Notes under the pieces: model-generated
Database searches by the model: none
Told to the model about the DNA's origin: nothing
Seen by the model: only the letters and a program-made list of their open reading frames with translations
Assembly (NCBI RefSeq): GCF_008838325.1
Contig: NZ_CP042829.1
Coordinates: forward strand, 2,294,001-2,358,000
Source of the DNA: Tepidiforma bonchosmolovskayae
GTDB lineage: Bacteria; Chloroflexota; Dehalococcoidia; Tepidiformales; Tepidiformaceae
Length of the DNA stretch: 64,000 nucleotides
Reading direction: 5' to 3'
In this document: in pieces, positions 1 to 8,469 of the stretch
How positions within the stretch are numbered: position 1 is the stretch's first letter
How the letters are laid out: every line of letters starts with the position of its first letter
Program-made: the position numbers and the translations under genes

Positions 1-608
1 ATGATGCCCTGCTCCAGCGCCACGGTGTGCGCATAGCCGTAAACCGCGAGCGAACGGATGCGCATGGCGTTGGCTGCCTCCTCGCCGACCAGTTCCGCCA
101 GCTGCTCGTAGGTGATGTTCTGGTCGTGCCCCTGGGCTGCTTTGGTGCTCGGCGTGAAGATCGGCTCCGGCAGCCGGTCCGATTCCCGCAGCCCTTCGGG
201 CAGCCGGATTCCGCACACCATGCCCGTCTCCCGGTACTCCTTCCACCCCGAGCCCGAGAGGTAGCCGCGCACGATGCACTCCGCATCCAGCCGCTTCGCC
301 TTCCGCACCAGCATCGAGCGGCCGTAATACTCCGGGCCCAGGTCGAACGGCACCTCCGAACGGTTCTCCGCGGTGACGACGGCGATGAAGTGGTTCGGCA
401 CCACCGCCCCGATCCGTTCGAACCACCAGGCCGAGAGCATCGTCAGCACCTTCCCCTTCCCGGGGATCGGCGTCGGCAGCACCACGTCCAGCGCCGAGAT
501 CCGGTCGGTCGCCACGATTAGCAGCCGGTCGCCCAGATCGTACGTATCCCGCACCTTCCCGCGGTAGACCGGCGCCGGCAGGTTCGACCAAACCATCGGC
601 TCAGCCAC
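1..608 (-). CDS. purC: Phosphoribosylaminoimidazole-succinocarboxamide synthase (partial, 3' end missing)
   Basis: SAICAR synthase of purine biosynthesis joins aspartate to CAIR using ATP in the cytoplasm. My translation of the minus strand gives the family's opening (LPAPVYRGKVRDTYDLGD) followed by DRISALDVV and the SGSGWKEYRETG segment. The C-terminal part, roughly a third of a usual protein, lies beyond the left edge. I chose the GTG at 608 because GGAGG stands nine bases before it; an in-frame ATG at 596 is the alternative. The GTG overlaps the stop of the membrane-protein gene by eight bases, so it is the last visible gene of a guaA-purD-purB-purC operon. Identification is firm; only the start is uncertain. 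Confidence 0.95.
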   Translation of the reverse strand, partial: MAEPMVWSNLPAPVYRGKVRDTYDLGDRLLIVATDRISALDVVLPTPIPGKGKVLTMLSAWWFERIGAVVPNHFIAVVTAENRSEVPFDLGPEYYGRSMLVRKAKRLDAECIVRGYLSGSGWKEYRETGMVCGIRLPEGLRESDRLPEPIFTPSTKAAQGHDQNITYEQLAELVGEEAANAMRIRSLAVYGYAHTVALEQGI

Positions 609-1371
609 GCTGCGCATCCTCCAGGTTCAGGTAGAACACGGTCGTTGTCGCCGAGGCGAACGCGACCAGCGGCACGGCCAGCACCCCCTGCACCACCGAC
701 ACGACCGCCTGCACCGCGACCTGCGCATTCCGCGGCCCGGCCACGAGGCCGTCGAGCGCCGAGATCAGGAACGCCGGCCCGAGGAAGATCAGCATGGTCA
801 GCAGGAGGACGCCGAGCATCCGCAGCATGTGCCCCTGCATCAGCGCCCAGCTCCTCCCCAGGGCCGCGAACGGCGACCGCCCCTCCAGCATGAACGCCTG
901 GTGCGCCAGCGCCAGCCGCACGACCAGGTAGGGAAGCAGCACCAGCCCGATGATGGTCAGGGCCAGCAGCACCGACACCGTCACCAGGATGACCAGCAGC
1001 GCCAGCAACCCGCCCATCCGCGTGAACGCCGGGTCCAGCGCCTCTGTTAGCGTGACCGGCCTTCCCCGCAGCACCCCCGCAATCGAGACGATTGCCGCCC
1101 CGTGCGCCACCTGGGCGAAAAGCGCCTGTCCCGCTCCAACGATGAGCAGGAGCGCCAGGTAGCTCCCGTCCTGGGCGTCGAGCGCCACGTCCCTCAGCGC
1201 GGTGGAGAGCGCGACCGCAACCACCAGCGCCGCCACGATCGAGACCGGCACCTCCACGGCTGCGACCGGCAGCAGCACCTCCTTCGGCCTGGTCGTGACC
1301 AGGTCCCACGCCGTCGCGATGACCCGCCGCGCCGGCAGCAAGGCGACGCCCGGCGTCATCCCCGGCTGCAT
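601..1371 (-). CDS. Multi-pass membrane protein of unknown function in the purine operon
   Basis: The protein has about 256 residues and is dominated by long hydrophobic stretches, roughly six helices, with few charges between them. Examples are around residues 45-60, 75-100, 118-150 and 188-210. The general look is like membrane-domain proteins of the glycerophosphodiester-phosphodiesterase-associated or YciC type, but I do not recognise a specific family and assign no function. The ATG at 1371 overlaps the purB stop by one base (TGATG), and its own stop overlaps the purC start, so it is translationally coupled into the purine operon. A GTG directly upstream at 1374 is a possible alternative start. 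No catalytic motif is visible. Confidence 0.8.
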   Translation of the reverse strand: MQPGMTPGVALLPARRVIATAWDLVTTRPKEVLLPVAAVEVPVSIVAALVVAVALSTALRDVALDAQDGSYLALLLIVGAGQALFAQVAHGAAIVSIAGVLRGRPVTLTEALDPAFTRMGGLLALLVILVTVSVLLALTIIGLVLLPYLVVRLALAHQAFMLEGRSPFAALGRSWALMQGHMLRMLGVLLLTMLIFLGPAFLISALDGLVAGPRNAQVAVQAVVSVVQGVLAVPLVAFASATTTVFYLNLEDAQRG

Positions 1372-2663
1372 CACAGCCCGAGGCGCTCGAAGGTCGCGCC
1401 GATGTTCTTCAGGTAGTAGCCGTAATCGAACAGCCCGCGCAGTTCCGCCTCGCTGATGCGGCTCGTCACCTCGGGGTCGGCCAGCAGCAGGTCAAGGAAC
1501 GGGACCCGCTCGTTCCAGGCCCGCATCGCGTTCCGCTGCACAATCGCGTAGGCGTCCTGGCGGCTCAGCCCCGTCTCGATGAGCGCCAGCAGCACCCGCT
1601 GCGAGAACACCAGCCCGTACGAACGTTCAAGGTTCTCGCGCATGTGCTCCGGGTATACCCGCAGCCGGTCCATGATGCCCGTGAACAGGTTCAGCATGTA
1701 GTCGAGCACGAGCGTGGCGTCCGGAAACACGATCCGCTCCGTCGACGAATGGCTGATGTCGCGCTCGTGCCACAGCGCCACATTCTCCATCGCCGTGACC
1801 GCGTAGCCCCGCAGCACCCGCGCCAGCCCGGTGATCCGCTCGCAGAGCTCGGGGTTCCGCTTGTGCGGCATCGCGCTCGAACCCGTCTGCCCTTCGTCGA
1901 ACGGCTCCTCCGCCTCGCGCACCTCGGTCTTCTGCAGCGCCCTAATCTCCGTCGCGAACTTCTCGAGTGACGCGCCGATAATCGCCAGTGTCGTCACGAA
2001 CTGAGCGTGCCGGTCACGCTGGATCACCTGCGTCGAGGCCGCCTCGATCCCAAGGCCCAGCTTCGCGCAGACCAGCTCCTCCACCTTCGGCGGCACCGAC
2101 GCATGCGTCCCGACGGTCCCCGAGATAGCCCCGACGGCGACCGCCTCGCGCGCTGCGACCAGCCGCGCCCGGTTCCGCCGCATCTCATCGACCCAGACGG
2201 CCAGCTTCAGCCCGAAGGTCGTCGGTTCCGCATGGACCCCATGCGTCCGCCCGACGCAGAGCGTGTCGCGGTGCGCCCGCGCCTGCCGCTCCAGCACCGC
2301 AAGCAGCGCATCGATGTCGGCCAGGAGGATATCGCTCGCATCCCGCAGCTGCAGCGCCGTTGCGGTGTCCCACACGTCCGAGCTGGTCAGCCCGAAGTGA
2401 ACATACCGCCCCTCTTCGCCGAGCGAATCAGCCACCGACCGCAGGAACGCGGTCACGTCGTGGTGGGTGATTGCGAGGTACTCGTTGATCTTCGCGACGT
2501 CGAACTTCGCATCGCGCCGGATCTTCTCCGCTGCCTCCCGCGGAATCTGGCCCAGCTCCGCCCACGCCTCGCACGCCGCAATCTCGACATCGAGCCAGCG
2601 GCGGTATTTCGCCTCGTCGGTCCAGATGGCGGCCATCTCCGGCCGCGAGTAGCGCGGGATCAC
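1371..2663 (-). CDS. purB: Adenylosuccinate lyase
   Basis: Adenylosuccinate lyase removes fumarate from SAICAR and from adenylosuccinate in purine biosynthesis. The 430-residue protein begins VIPRYSRPEMAAIW, the usual opening of the family. It carries the HHDVTAF segment, the TSSDVWDT motif, GRTHGVHAEPTTFG, and the fumarase/lyase signature GSSAMPHKRNP with the flexible-loop serines. The reading frame is open further upstream to 2777, inside purD, but that extra sequence is arginine-rich and unlike the family. I therefore take the GTG at 2663, 40 bases after the purD stop. An ATG ten residues further in is less likely because it would cut conserved sequence. Confidence 0.95.
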   Translation of the reverse strand: MIPRYSRPEMAAIWTDEAKYRRWLDVEIAACEAWAELGQIPREAAEKIRRDAKFDVAKINEYLAITHHDVTAFLRSVADSLGEEGRYVHFGLTSSDVWDTATALQLRDASDILLADIDALLAVLERQARAHRDTLCVGRTHGVHAEPTTFGLKLAVWVDEMRRNRARLVAAREAVAVGAISGTVGTHASVPPKVEELVCAKLGLGIEAASTQVIQRDRHAQFVTTLAIIGASLEKFATEIRALQKTEVREAEEPFDEGQTGSSAMPHKRNPELCERITGLARVLRGYAVTAMENVALWHERDISHSSTERIVFPDATLVLDYMLNLFTGIMDRLRVYPEHMRENLERSYGLVFSQRVLLALIETGLSRQDAYAIVQRNAMRAWNERVPFLDLLLADPEVTSRISEAELRGLFDYGYYLKNIGATFERLGL

Positions 2664-2703
2664 CCCGCAATGGTAGCCCGCCCGGGCGGCTCGGAGAAGC
2701 CGC

Positions 2704-3981
2704 CTACTCGCCGCCGACCGCCTCCAGCGCGATGTCGGTCCGGTAGTGCATGTCCTTGAAATGAATCCGCCGCACATTGTCGTACACCCGCTCCCGCGCC
2801 TCTCGGATCGTCCGGCCCCGCGCCGCCACCGTGAGCGCCCGCCCTCCAGAAGTCACCACGTTCCCGTCGACCAGCTTCGTCCCGCCGTGGAACACGAAGA
2901 CGTCCGGGTCGACCCGGTCCAGCCCCTCGATCGGGTGCCCGGTTTCATACCTTCCCGGGTAGCCGCCTGGCACCAGCACGACACACACCGCCGGCTCGTC
3001 TGCCCACTCCACCGCAACCTCGTGCAGCCGCCCCTCCGCGGCCGCCTTCGTGACCGCAAACAGGTCCGACTTGAGCCGCAGCATGTGCACCTGCGTCTCG
3101 GGGTCCCCCGACCGCGCGTTGTACTCGATCACCCTGACGTCGCCGTCCCGGACCATCAGCCCCGGGAAGAGCGTCCCGACGAACGGGTGCCCCTCGGCCG
3201 CCATCCCGCGCAGCACCGGCGCAATGACCCGCTCGTGGATGATGCCCGCCAGCCGCTCGTCGATGCCCCGCGTCGGCGCGTATGCGCCCATCCCGCCCGT
3301 GTTCAACCCCTGCGCCCCGTCCAGCGCCCGCTTGTAGTCGGTCGCGAACGGCCACAGCACCGCCGTCTTCCCATCGCAGAACGCGTGCGCGCTCGTTTCG
3401 AAGCCGCTCAGCTCCTCCTCGACCACGACGGTGCTGCCCGCCTCGCCGAACGCCCGGTCGATGAGCATCGACCGGAGAATGGCGATCGCCTCCTCCCGGT
3501 TGGCGGCGCCGACCGCCCCCTTCCCGGCCGCCAGCCCCGACGCCTTCACCCACAGCCGCTGCTCAGGCAGCGATTCCACCCACGCAGCCGCTTCGTCGAA
3601 CGAGCTGAACGACCGCCCGCGGGCAGTCGGAATGCCGTGCCGCTCCATGAACGCCTTCGCCCACGCCTTGCTCGCCTCGATCCGCGCCGCGTCGGCCACC
3701 GGGCCGTAGCAGAGCACGCCCTCGGCCTGCAGCGAGTCGACCAGTCCCAGCGGCTGCGGGTCGTCCATCGTCGCGAGGTAGAAGTCGACGCGCAGATCTT
3801 TCGCTGCCCGCACCAGCCCGTCGATATCGGTGGGCCGGATGTCGAGGTTCCGCGCCAGCCGGGCGGTCCCTGCGTTCCCCGGCGCGACGAAGATCTCTCC
3901 CACCTCCGGCGACTGCGAGAGCTTCCACGCAACCGCATGCTCCCGCCCGCCGCTCCCCACGAGCAGCACCCGTGCGCTCAT
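2704..3981 (-). CDS. purD: Phosphoribosylamine-glycine ligase (GAR synthetase)
   Basis: GAR synthetase couples phosphoribosylamine and glycine with ATP, the second step of purine biosynthesis. The 425-residue protein is normal length and has the ATP-grasp layout. The N-terminal loop is VLLVGSGGREHAVAWKL, followed by APGNAGTA, the VKASGLAAGKGA ATP-binding loop, LNTGGMGAYAPT, and the metal-binding YNARSGDPETQ near residue 290. The C-terminal domain carries the usual GGRALTVAARG segment. It starts four bases after the guaA stop, so the two are co-transcribed, and purB follows about 40 bases later. Nothing in the sequence is unusual. Confidence 0.97.
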   Translation of the reverse strand: MSARVLLVGSGGREHAVAWKLSQSPEVGEIFVAPGNAGTARLARNLDIRPTDIDGLVRAAKDLRVDFYLATMDDPQPLGLVDSLQAEGVLCYGPVADAARIEASKAWAKAFMERHGIPTARGRSFSSFDEAAAWVESLPEQRLWVKASGLAAGKGAVGAANREEAIAILRSMLIDRAFGEAGSTVVVEEELSGFETSAHAFCDGKTAVLWPFATDYKRALDGAQGLNTGGMGAYAPTRGIDERLAGIIHERVIAPVLRGMAAEGHPFVGTLFPGLMVRDGDVRVIEYNARSGDPETQVHMLRLKSDLFAVTKAAAEGRLHEVAVEWADEPAVCVVLVPGGYPGRYETGHPIEGLDRVDPDVFVFHGGTKLVDGNVVTSGGRALTVAARGRTIREARERVYDNVRRIHFKDMHYRTDIALEAVGGE

Positions 3982-3985
3982 CCTC

Positions 3986-5575
3986 TCACTCCCATTCGAT
4001 GGTGCCCGGCGGCTTCGGCGTGATGTCGTACACCACCCGGTTCACCCCGTGCACTTCGTTGACGATCCGGTTCGAAATGCGCGACAGCAGCTCATGCGGG
4101 AGCCGCGCCCAGTCGGCCGTCATCGCGTCATCCGCGACCACCGCCCGGACCGCTACCGCATAGCCGTACGTGCGGAAGTCCCCCATCACCCCGACGGTCT
4201 TCGTGTCCGTCAGCACCGCGAACGCCTGCCACAGGTCCCGGTAAAGCCCCGCCTCCCGGATTTCGTCCATCACAATCCGGTCCGCCCGCCGGAGGATCTC
4301 GAGCTTCTCCCGCGTCACTTCGCCGATGCACCGGATAGCCAGCCCCGGCCCCGGGAAGGGATGCCGCCAGACCATCTCGTCCGGCAGTCCGAGGGCCTCG
4401 CCGATCCGCCGAACCTCGTCTTTGAAGAGGTACCGAAGCGGCTCCACGAGCTCGAATTTCATGTCCGCCGGGAGGCCGCCCACGTTATGGTGCGTCTTGA
4501 TCGTGCTCGCGCCCTTGCCGTGCGACCCGCTTTCGATGACGTCCGGGTACAGTGTCCCCTGGCAGAGGAACCGCGCACCCTCGACCTTCCGCGCCTCCCG
4601 CTCGAACACCCGCACGAACGTATTCCCGATGCGGACCCGCTTCGTCTCCGGGTTCGTCACTTCGGCCAGCTGCGCGAGGAACTCCTCCGCAGCATCCACG
4701 TGCACCAGGTTGATCGCCAGGTTCTTCCGGAAGGTCGTCACGACCTCCTCCGCCTCGCCCGCCCGGAGCAGCCCGTTATCGACGAAGATGCACACCAGGT
4801 GGTCGCCCACGGCCCGGTGGACCAGGACCGCGGCGACCGCGCTGTCTACCCCGCCCGAGAGCCCGCAGATCACCCGCCCGCTCCCGACCTGCGCCCGGAT
4901 CGCCTCCACCGTCTCCTCGATGAAGTTTCCCGGCGTCCATGTTCCCTGCGCGCCGCACACGCCGTGCACGAAGTTCCGCAGGATGTCCTTCCCCCGCGGG
5001 GTGTGGACCACCTCCGGGTGAAACTGAAGCCCGTAGTACCCGCGCGAAGGGTCCGCCATCACGGCGAACGGCGAGTTGGCCGTGCTCGCGTACCCGGCGA
5101 ACCCCGGCGGCAGCACCTCAATCCGGTCGCCGTGGCTCATCCACACTTCGAAGTCGGCGGGCAGGCCGTCCAGCAGCGGCGCCGCATGGTCCCGGTGCAC
5201 CACCGCCGGCCCGTACTCCCGTTCGGCGCCGGGCGCCACTTGCCCGCCGAGCTGGTGCGCCATCACCTGCATGCCGTAGCAGATGCCCAGCACCGGCAGC
5301 CCCGACTCCCACACCCAGTCCGGCGCCAGCGGCGCGCCCTCCTCGTAGACGCTGTTCGGCCCGCCCGAGAGGATAATCCCCCGCACGTCCATGCCTGCCA
5401 GCCGCTCGCGCGGCACGTCGTATGGCAGGAGTTCGCAGTAGGTGTTCAGCTCCCGGACCCGCCGCGCAATGAGCATCGAGAACTGCGACCCAAAATCAAG
5501 AACCACGATGCTCTCGTGGCGTTTCGCCGGGTCCTGTGCGCCTGCCGGGGAAGTTACAGGGTCCGTTGCTGCCAT
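3986..5575 (-). CDS. guaA: GMP synthase (glutamine-hydrolysing)
   Basis: GMP synthase aminates XMP with ammonia from glutamine, using ATP. The 529-residue protein has an N-terminal class I amidotransferase domain with nucleophile Cys in GICYGMQ near residue 97 and the His/Glu pair in FHPEV. The ATP pyrophosphatase P-loop is [12 protein letters not shown], and the C-terminal dimerisation domain ends in PPGTIEWE. It opens the purine operon. The family usually begins just before IVVLDFGSQ, so about 20 leading residues are an unusual extension. Those first codons contain one arm of a 14-base inverted repeat shared with the divergent tsaC leader, so part of the extension may really be 5' leader. 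Confidence 0.96.
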   Translation of the reverse strand: MAATDPVTSPAGAQDPAKRHESIVVLDFGSQFSMLIARRVRELNTYCELLPYDVPRERLAGMDVRGIILSGGPNSVYEEGAPLAPDWVWESGLPVLGICYGMQVMAHQLGGQVAPGAEREYGPAVVHRDHAAPLLDGLPADFEVWMSHGDRIEVLPPGFAGYASTANSPFAVMADPSRGYYGLQFHPEVVHTPRGKDILRNFVHGVCGAQGTWTPGNFIEETVEAIRAQVGSGRVICGLSGGVDSAVAAVLVHRAVGDHLVCIFVDNGLLRAGEAEEVVTTFRKNLAINLVHVDAAEEFLAQLAEVTNPETKRVRIGNTFVRVFEREARKVEGARFLCQGTLYPDVIESGSHGKGASTIKTHHNVGGLPADMKFELVEPLRYLFKDEVRRIGEALGLPDEMVWRHPFPGPGLAIRCIGEVTREKLEILRRADRIVMDEIREAGLYRDLWQAFAVLTDTKTVGVMGDFRTYGYAVAVRAVVADDAMTADWARLPHELLSRISNRIVNEVHGVNRVVYDITPKPPGTIEWE

Positions 5576-5637
5576 GGAACGCGGTACACTCGAATCGAAC
5601 GCTATCCCACTTCAGGGGTCCGGGCAACGGACCCTGT
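5556..5637. promoter_or_regulatory. Divergent guaA/tsaC control region with a 14-bp inverted repeat
   Basis: ACAGGGTCCGTTGC at 5556-5569 and its exact reverse complement at 5624-5637 flank the divergent intergenic region. One arm lies in guaA codons 2-7 and the other in the tsaC leader. The right arm also folds locally (CAGGGGTCCG, loop, CGGACCCTG at 5613-5636) just before the tsaC start. A TACACT at 5585-5590 could be the -10 element for tsaC. Function is inferred from position only. Confidence 0.45.
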
Positions 5638-5646
5638 TTCGTGCCG

Positions 5647-6291
5647 ATGACAAACCCCGCCCCTTCCCTCATTGACCGCGCTGTCGAACTGCTCCGCCTC
5701 GGCGAGCTGGTCATCCTCCCCACCGACACCGTCTACGGCATCGCCGCCGATGCCCGGAACGACGAAGCCGTTACCGCGATCTACCGCGCGAAGCAGCGCG
5801 ACCCGGGCCAGCCGCTCCAGCTCCTCTTCGGCCGCGACCCGGCCCTGCTCGAGCAGTACGCCGACCTGACCCCGGCCGCCCGCCGCCTCGTCGATACCCT
5901 CGGACCCGGCGCATGGACCATCATCGTCCCCTGCCGGCCCGGCTGGTCGAGCCCGGCGCTCTCCGGCGGCAGCACCGTCGGCTTTCGCATCGTTCCCGTC
6001 GACATCGTCCTCGACATCGTTGATGCCCTCGGCGCGCCGCTCGCCGCCACCAGCGCGAACGTCTCCGGCGGCCCGAGCCCCGTCACGGCTGAGGAGGCCG
6101 CCCGGCAGGTCGGCGCCTTCTGCGCGATGACCATCGACGCCGGCCCCACCGCGCAGGGCATCGACTCCACCGTCATCGACCTCTCCGGCCCCGAACCCAT
6201 CGTCCTTCGCGAAGGCGCAATCACCGCTAACCTGCTCGCTTCTATACTGGGCGTCGCCTCCATCCCCGTCCGCAGGAGCGTCCGCTCGTGA
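5647..6291 (+). CDS. tsaC: L-threonylcarbamoyladenylate synthase (YrdC/Sua5 family)
   Basis: This enzyme makes threonylcarbamoyl-AMP from threonine, bicarbonate and ATP, the first step of t6A formation on tRNAs that read ANN codons. The 214-residue protein shows the YrdC fold motifs: LPTDTVYGIAADA near the start, YRAKQRDPGQPL with the KxR-type nucleotide-binding residues, LGPGAWTII, SANVSGGPSP, and STVIDLSG near the end. It is the short YrdC type without the long Sua5 C-terminal domain. The ATG at 5647 is preferred; a GTG two codons upstream is possible. No clear ribosome binding site precedes either. It diverges from guaA and reads toward rpiB, whose start it approaches within a few bases. 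Confidence 0.92.
   Translation: MTNPAPSLIDRAVELLRLGELVILPTDTVYGIAADARNDEAVTAIYRAKQRDPGQPLQLLFGRDPALLEQYADLTPAARRLVDTLGPGAWTIIVPCRPGWSSPALSGGSTVGFRIVPVDIVLDIVDALGAPLAATSANVSGGPSPVTAEEAARQVGAFCAMTIDAGPTAQGIDSTVIDLSGPEPIVLREGAITANLLASILGVASIPVRRSVRS
6243..6248 (+). promoter_or_regulatory. rpiB: Candidate -10 element for rpiB-pgk-tpiA-miaA
   Basis: TATACT lies inside the end of tsaC about 40 bases before the rpiB start, and no good -35 is seen. The rpiB GTG is preceded by AGGAG with a nine-base spacing, so a leadered transcript starting near 6255 is plausible. Confidence 0.35.
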
Positions 6292-6755
6292 AACTCGCTT
6301 TCGGCGCCGATCACGCCGGCTTCGAACTGAAGAACCACCTCGCTGGCGTCGCGCGCGACCTCGGCCACGAGGTGCTCGACCTCGGCACCCATTCGCCCGA
6401 CTCCGTCGACTACCCTGACTTCGCTGAGGCCGTCGGCCGCGCCGTCCTCGATGGCCGCGCCGACCTCGGCGTCGTGCTCTGCTCCAACGGCGTCGGCATC
6501 TCCATCACCGCCAACAAGATGCCCGGCATCCGCTGCGCGCTCTGCCACACGAGCTGGGGCGCGGCCCGGGCACGCCAGCACGTCAACGCCAACGTCCTGG
6601 CCCTCGGCGCCTGGGAGATCGGCCGCGGCGTCGCAGAGGATATCCTCCGCGCCTTCCTTGCGAACGAATTCGAAGGCGGCCGCCACGAGCGCCGGCTCGC
6701 CAAGCTCCACGACGTCGAGCGGCGCGGCATCGCCGCGGAGGCCCCCAACGCATGA
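6288..6755 (+). CDS. rpiB: Ribose-5-phosphate isomerase B
   Basis: RpiB interconverts ribose 5-phosphate and ribulose 5-phosphate in the pentose phosphate pathway. The 155-residue protein opens KLAFGADHAGFELK and carries the catalytic cysteine in VVLCSNGVGISI near residue 66. It has the ANKMPGIRCALC stretch and a later QHVNANVLALG segment matching the RpiB/LacAB fold. It starts with GTG after an AGGAG ribosome binding site. Its stop overlaps the pgk start in an ATGA arrangement, so the two are coupled. RpiB-like sugar isomerases can prefer other substrates such as allose 6-phosphate, but the glycolytic and pentose context favours ribose 5-phosphate. Confidence 0.93.
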   Translation: MKLAFGADHAGFELKNHLAGVARDLGHEVLDLGTHSPDSVDYPDFAEAVGRAVLDGRADLGVVLCSNGVGISITANKMPGIRCALCHTSWGAARARQHVNANVLALGAWEIGRGVAEDILRAFLANEFEGGRHERRLAKLHDVERRGIAAEAPNA

Positions 6756-7939
6756 ATGACAGCATCGGCAAGAAGACAGTCCGCGACATCGACGTCCGCG
6801 GCCGGCGCGTCCTCGTCCGCGCCGACCTCAATGTCCCCATCGAGAACGGCGTCATCACCGACGACACCCGCATCCGCGAGTCCCTCCCGACCATCCGCTA
6901 CCTGCTCGACCACGGCGCGCAGGTCATTGTGTGCTCCCACCTCGGCCGGCCGAAGGGTCCCGACCCCGCCCTCTCGCTCGCCCCGGTGGCCGGGCGCATG
7001 GCGAACCTCCTCGGGCAGGAGGTGCTCTTCGCCGAGGATTGCGTCGGGCCGAAGGCCGAGGCTGCCGTCCAGGCGATGGGCCACCATGTCCTCCTCCTCG
7101 AAAACCTCCGCTTTCATCCGGAAGAAGAGAAAAACGACCCCGAGTTCGCCCGCCAGCTCGCCAGCCTTGCCGAGATCTTCGTGAACGACGCCTTCGGCGC
7201 TGCCCACCGCGCCCACGCCTCCACGGAGGGCGTGACGCACTACCTTCCGGCCGTCGCCGGCCTCCTCATGGAGAAGGAGGTCCGGTACCTCGGCGCCCTC
7301 GTCGCCAACCCGCCCCACCCCTTTGCTGCCGTGGTCGGCGGCGCCAAGGTCAGCAGCAAACTGCCGGCCATCCAGCACCTCCTCCCAAAGGTCGACCTCC
7401 TCCTCGTCGGAGGCGGCATGGCGAACACCTTCCTCAAGGCGAAGGGGTACGAAATCGGCGCCTCCCTCGTCGAGGACGACCTCCTCGACGCCGCCCGCGC
7501 CGTCATGCGCGATGCCGAATCCCGCGGCGTCGAACTCCGCCTGCCCGTCGACGTCGTCGTTGCCAGCCGGTTCGCCGCCGATGCCGAAACTGAGACCGTC
7601 CCTGTCGACGCCGTGCCCCCCGGCTACCTCATCCTCGACATCGGCCCCGAGACGGTGCGCCAGTTCGCCGACGCGCTGCAGCGCGCAAAGGCGGTCGTCT
7701 GGAACGGGCCGATGGGCGTCTTCGAAATGGAGCCCTTCGCCAACGGCTCCTTCGAACTTGCCCGCGCCATCGCCGGCCTCGACGCCGTGACCGTCGTCGG
7801 CGGCGGCGAGACGGCGGCCGTCGTGGCCGCGGCCGGCCTGCAGGACCGCTTCACCCACGTTTCCACCGGCGGTGGCGCCTCGCTCGAAATGCTCGAAGGC
7901 AAGACCCTGCCCGGCGTCGCCGCCCTCCTCGATGCCTGA
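6752..7939 (+). CDS. pgk: Phosphoglycerate kinase
   Basis: Phosphoglycerate kinase transfers phosphate between 1,3-bisphosphoglycerate and ADP in glycolysis. The protein is 395 residues, normal for the family. It has VLVRADLNVPIENG at the start, the SHLGRPKGPD substrate-binding loop, LENLRFHPEEEKN, FVNDAFGAAHRAHAS, GGAKVSSK, and the C-terminal nucleotide-binding VVGGGETAA with STGGGASLEMLEG. The ATG overlaps the rpiB stop by four bases and the end overlaps the next membrane-protein gene by eight. Together with tpiA one gene on, this is a compact lower-glycolysis operon. Nothing unusual is seen. Confidence 0.98.
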   Translation: MNDSIGKKTVRDIDVRGRRVLVRADLNVPIENGVITDDTRIRESLPTIRYLLDHGAQVIVCSHLGRPKGPDPALSLAPVAGRMANLLGQEVLFAEDCVGPKAEAAVQAMGHHVLLLENLRFHPEEEKNDPEFARQLASLAEIFVNDAFGAAHRAHASTEGVTHYLPAVAGLLMEKEVRYLGALVANPPHPFAAVVGGAKVSSKLPAIQHLLPKVDLLLVGGGMANTFLKAKGYEIGASLVEDDLLDAARAVMRDAESRGVELRLPVDVVVASRFAADAETETVPVDAVPPGYLILDIGPETVRQFADALQRAKAVVWNGPMGVFEMEPFANGSFELARAIAGLDAVTVVGGGETAAVVAAAGLQDRFTHVSTGGGASLEMLEGKTLPGVAALLDA

Positions 7940-8456
7940 GCCCGCGCAGCGGTTCGGCTTCCGCTGGCGCCGTGCCGGGGCCGCAGCCCTCGGGCTCATG
8001 ACCCTCGGGCTCCTCATCCTTGCCGGCGCTGTCGCGGCAGCGGCGTGGCTTGACGGCAAATTCACCGCAGCGCTCGTCGCCCTCCCGCTGCTCCTTGCTG
8101 CCGCGTTCACTGCCGCCATGGCCGCGAAGCTCCCGGCGGCCGTCGTATGCCCTACCGCTTTGGGTCTTGCCGTCGACTTCCCGGTCGCCCTCTCCTCGGT
8201 TATCCCATGGGGTGAAATCGAGGCCGCGGCCGTCGCCCATCACCCGTGGTGGCACGGGCTGGGTATCCGCCTTATCGGGGCGGGAGGAGTTGCGCTCGCC
8301 ACGGCCCCCGGTCCCGCCGCCGAGCTTGTCTTGCGCCACCCGCAGCGCGTGACCATCATCCCCCCGGTGGCCCGGGTGCGCGCCCGCCGCCTCCGCCTCA
8401 CGGTCGACGACCCGGCCGGTCTCGTCGAAACCGTCACATCGAGGTCATTTCCATAA
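7932..8456 (+). CDS. Membrane protein with a probable PH-like C-terminal domain
   Basis: This 174-residue protein sits between pgk and tpiA. It begins MPEPAQRFGFRWRR, then has two adjoining hydrophobic helices at about residues 17-40 and 47-65. A soluble part of alternating short strands follows, ending in a VRARRLRLTVDDPAGLVETV segment that resembles the end of small bacterial PH-like domains. I do not recognise a named family, and the PH assignment is only a resemblance. The ATG at 7932 overlaps the pgk stop by eight bases, supporting translation in the glycolytic operon. The frame is open further upstream but only in shadow of pgk. Confidence 0.7.
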   Translation: MPEPAQRFGFRWRRAGAAALGLMTLGLLILAGAVAAAAWLDGKFTAALVALPLLLAAAFTAAMAAKLPAAVVCPTALGLAVDFPVALSSVIPWGEIEAAAVAHHPWWHGLGIRLIGAGGVALATAPGPAAELVLRHPQRVTIIPPVARVRARRLRLTVDDPAGLVETVTSRSFP

Positions 8457-8469
8457 CGGGAGTTCAACC

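Noticed and set aside
3830-5650. 606-codon plus-strand frame opposite purD and guaA
   Set aside because: It is the antisense shadow of GC-rich genes; composition is arginine/histidine/proline-rich and matches no family.
6410-8119. 569-codon minus-strand frame opposite rpiB, pgk and the membrane-protein gene
   Set aside because: Antisense shadow; the plus-strand genes have complete family motifs.
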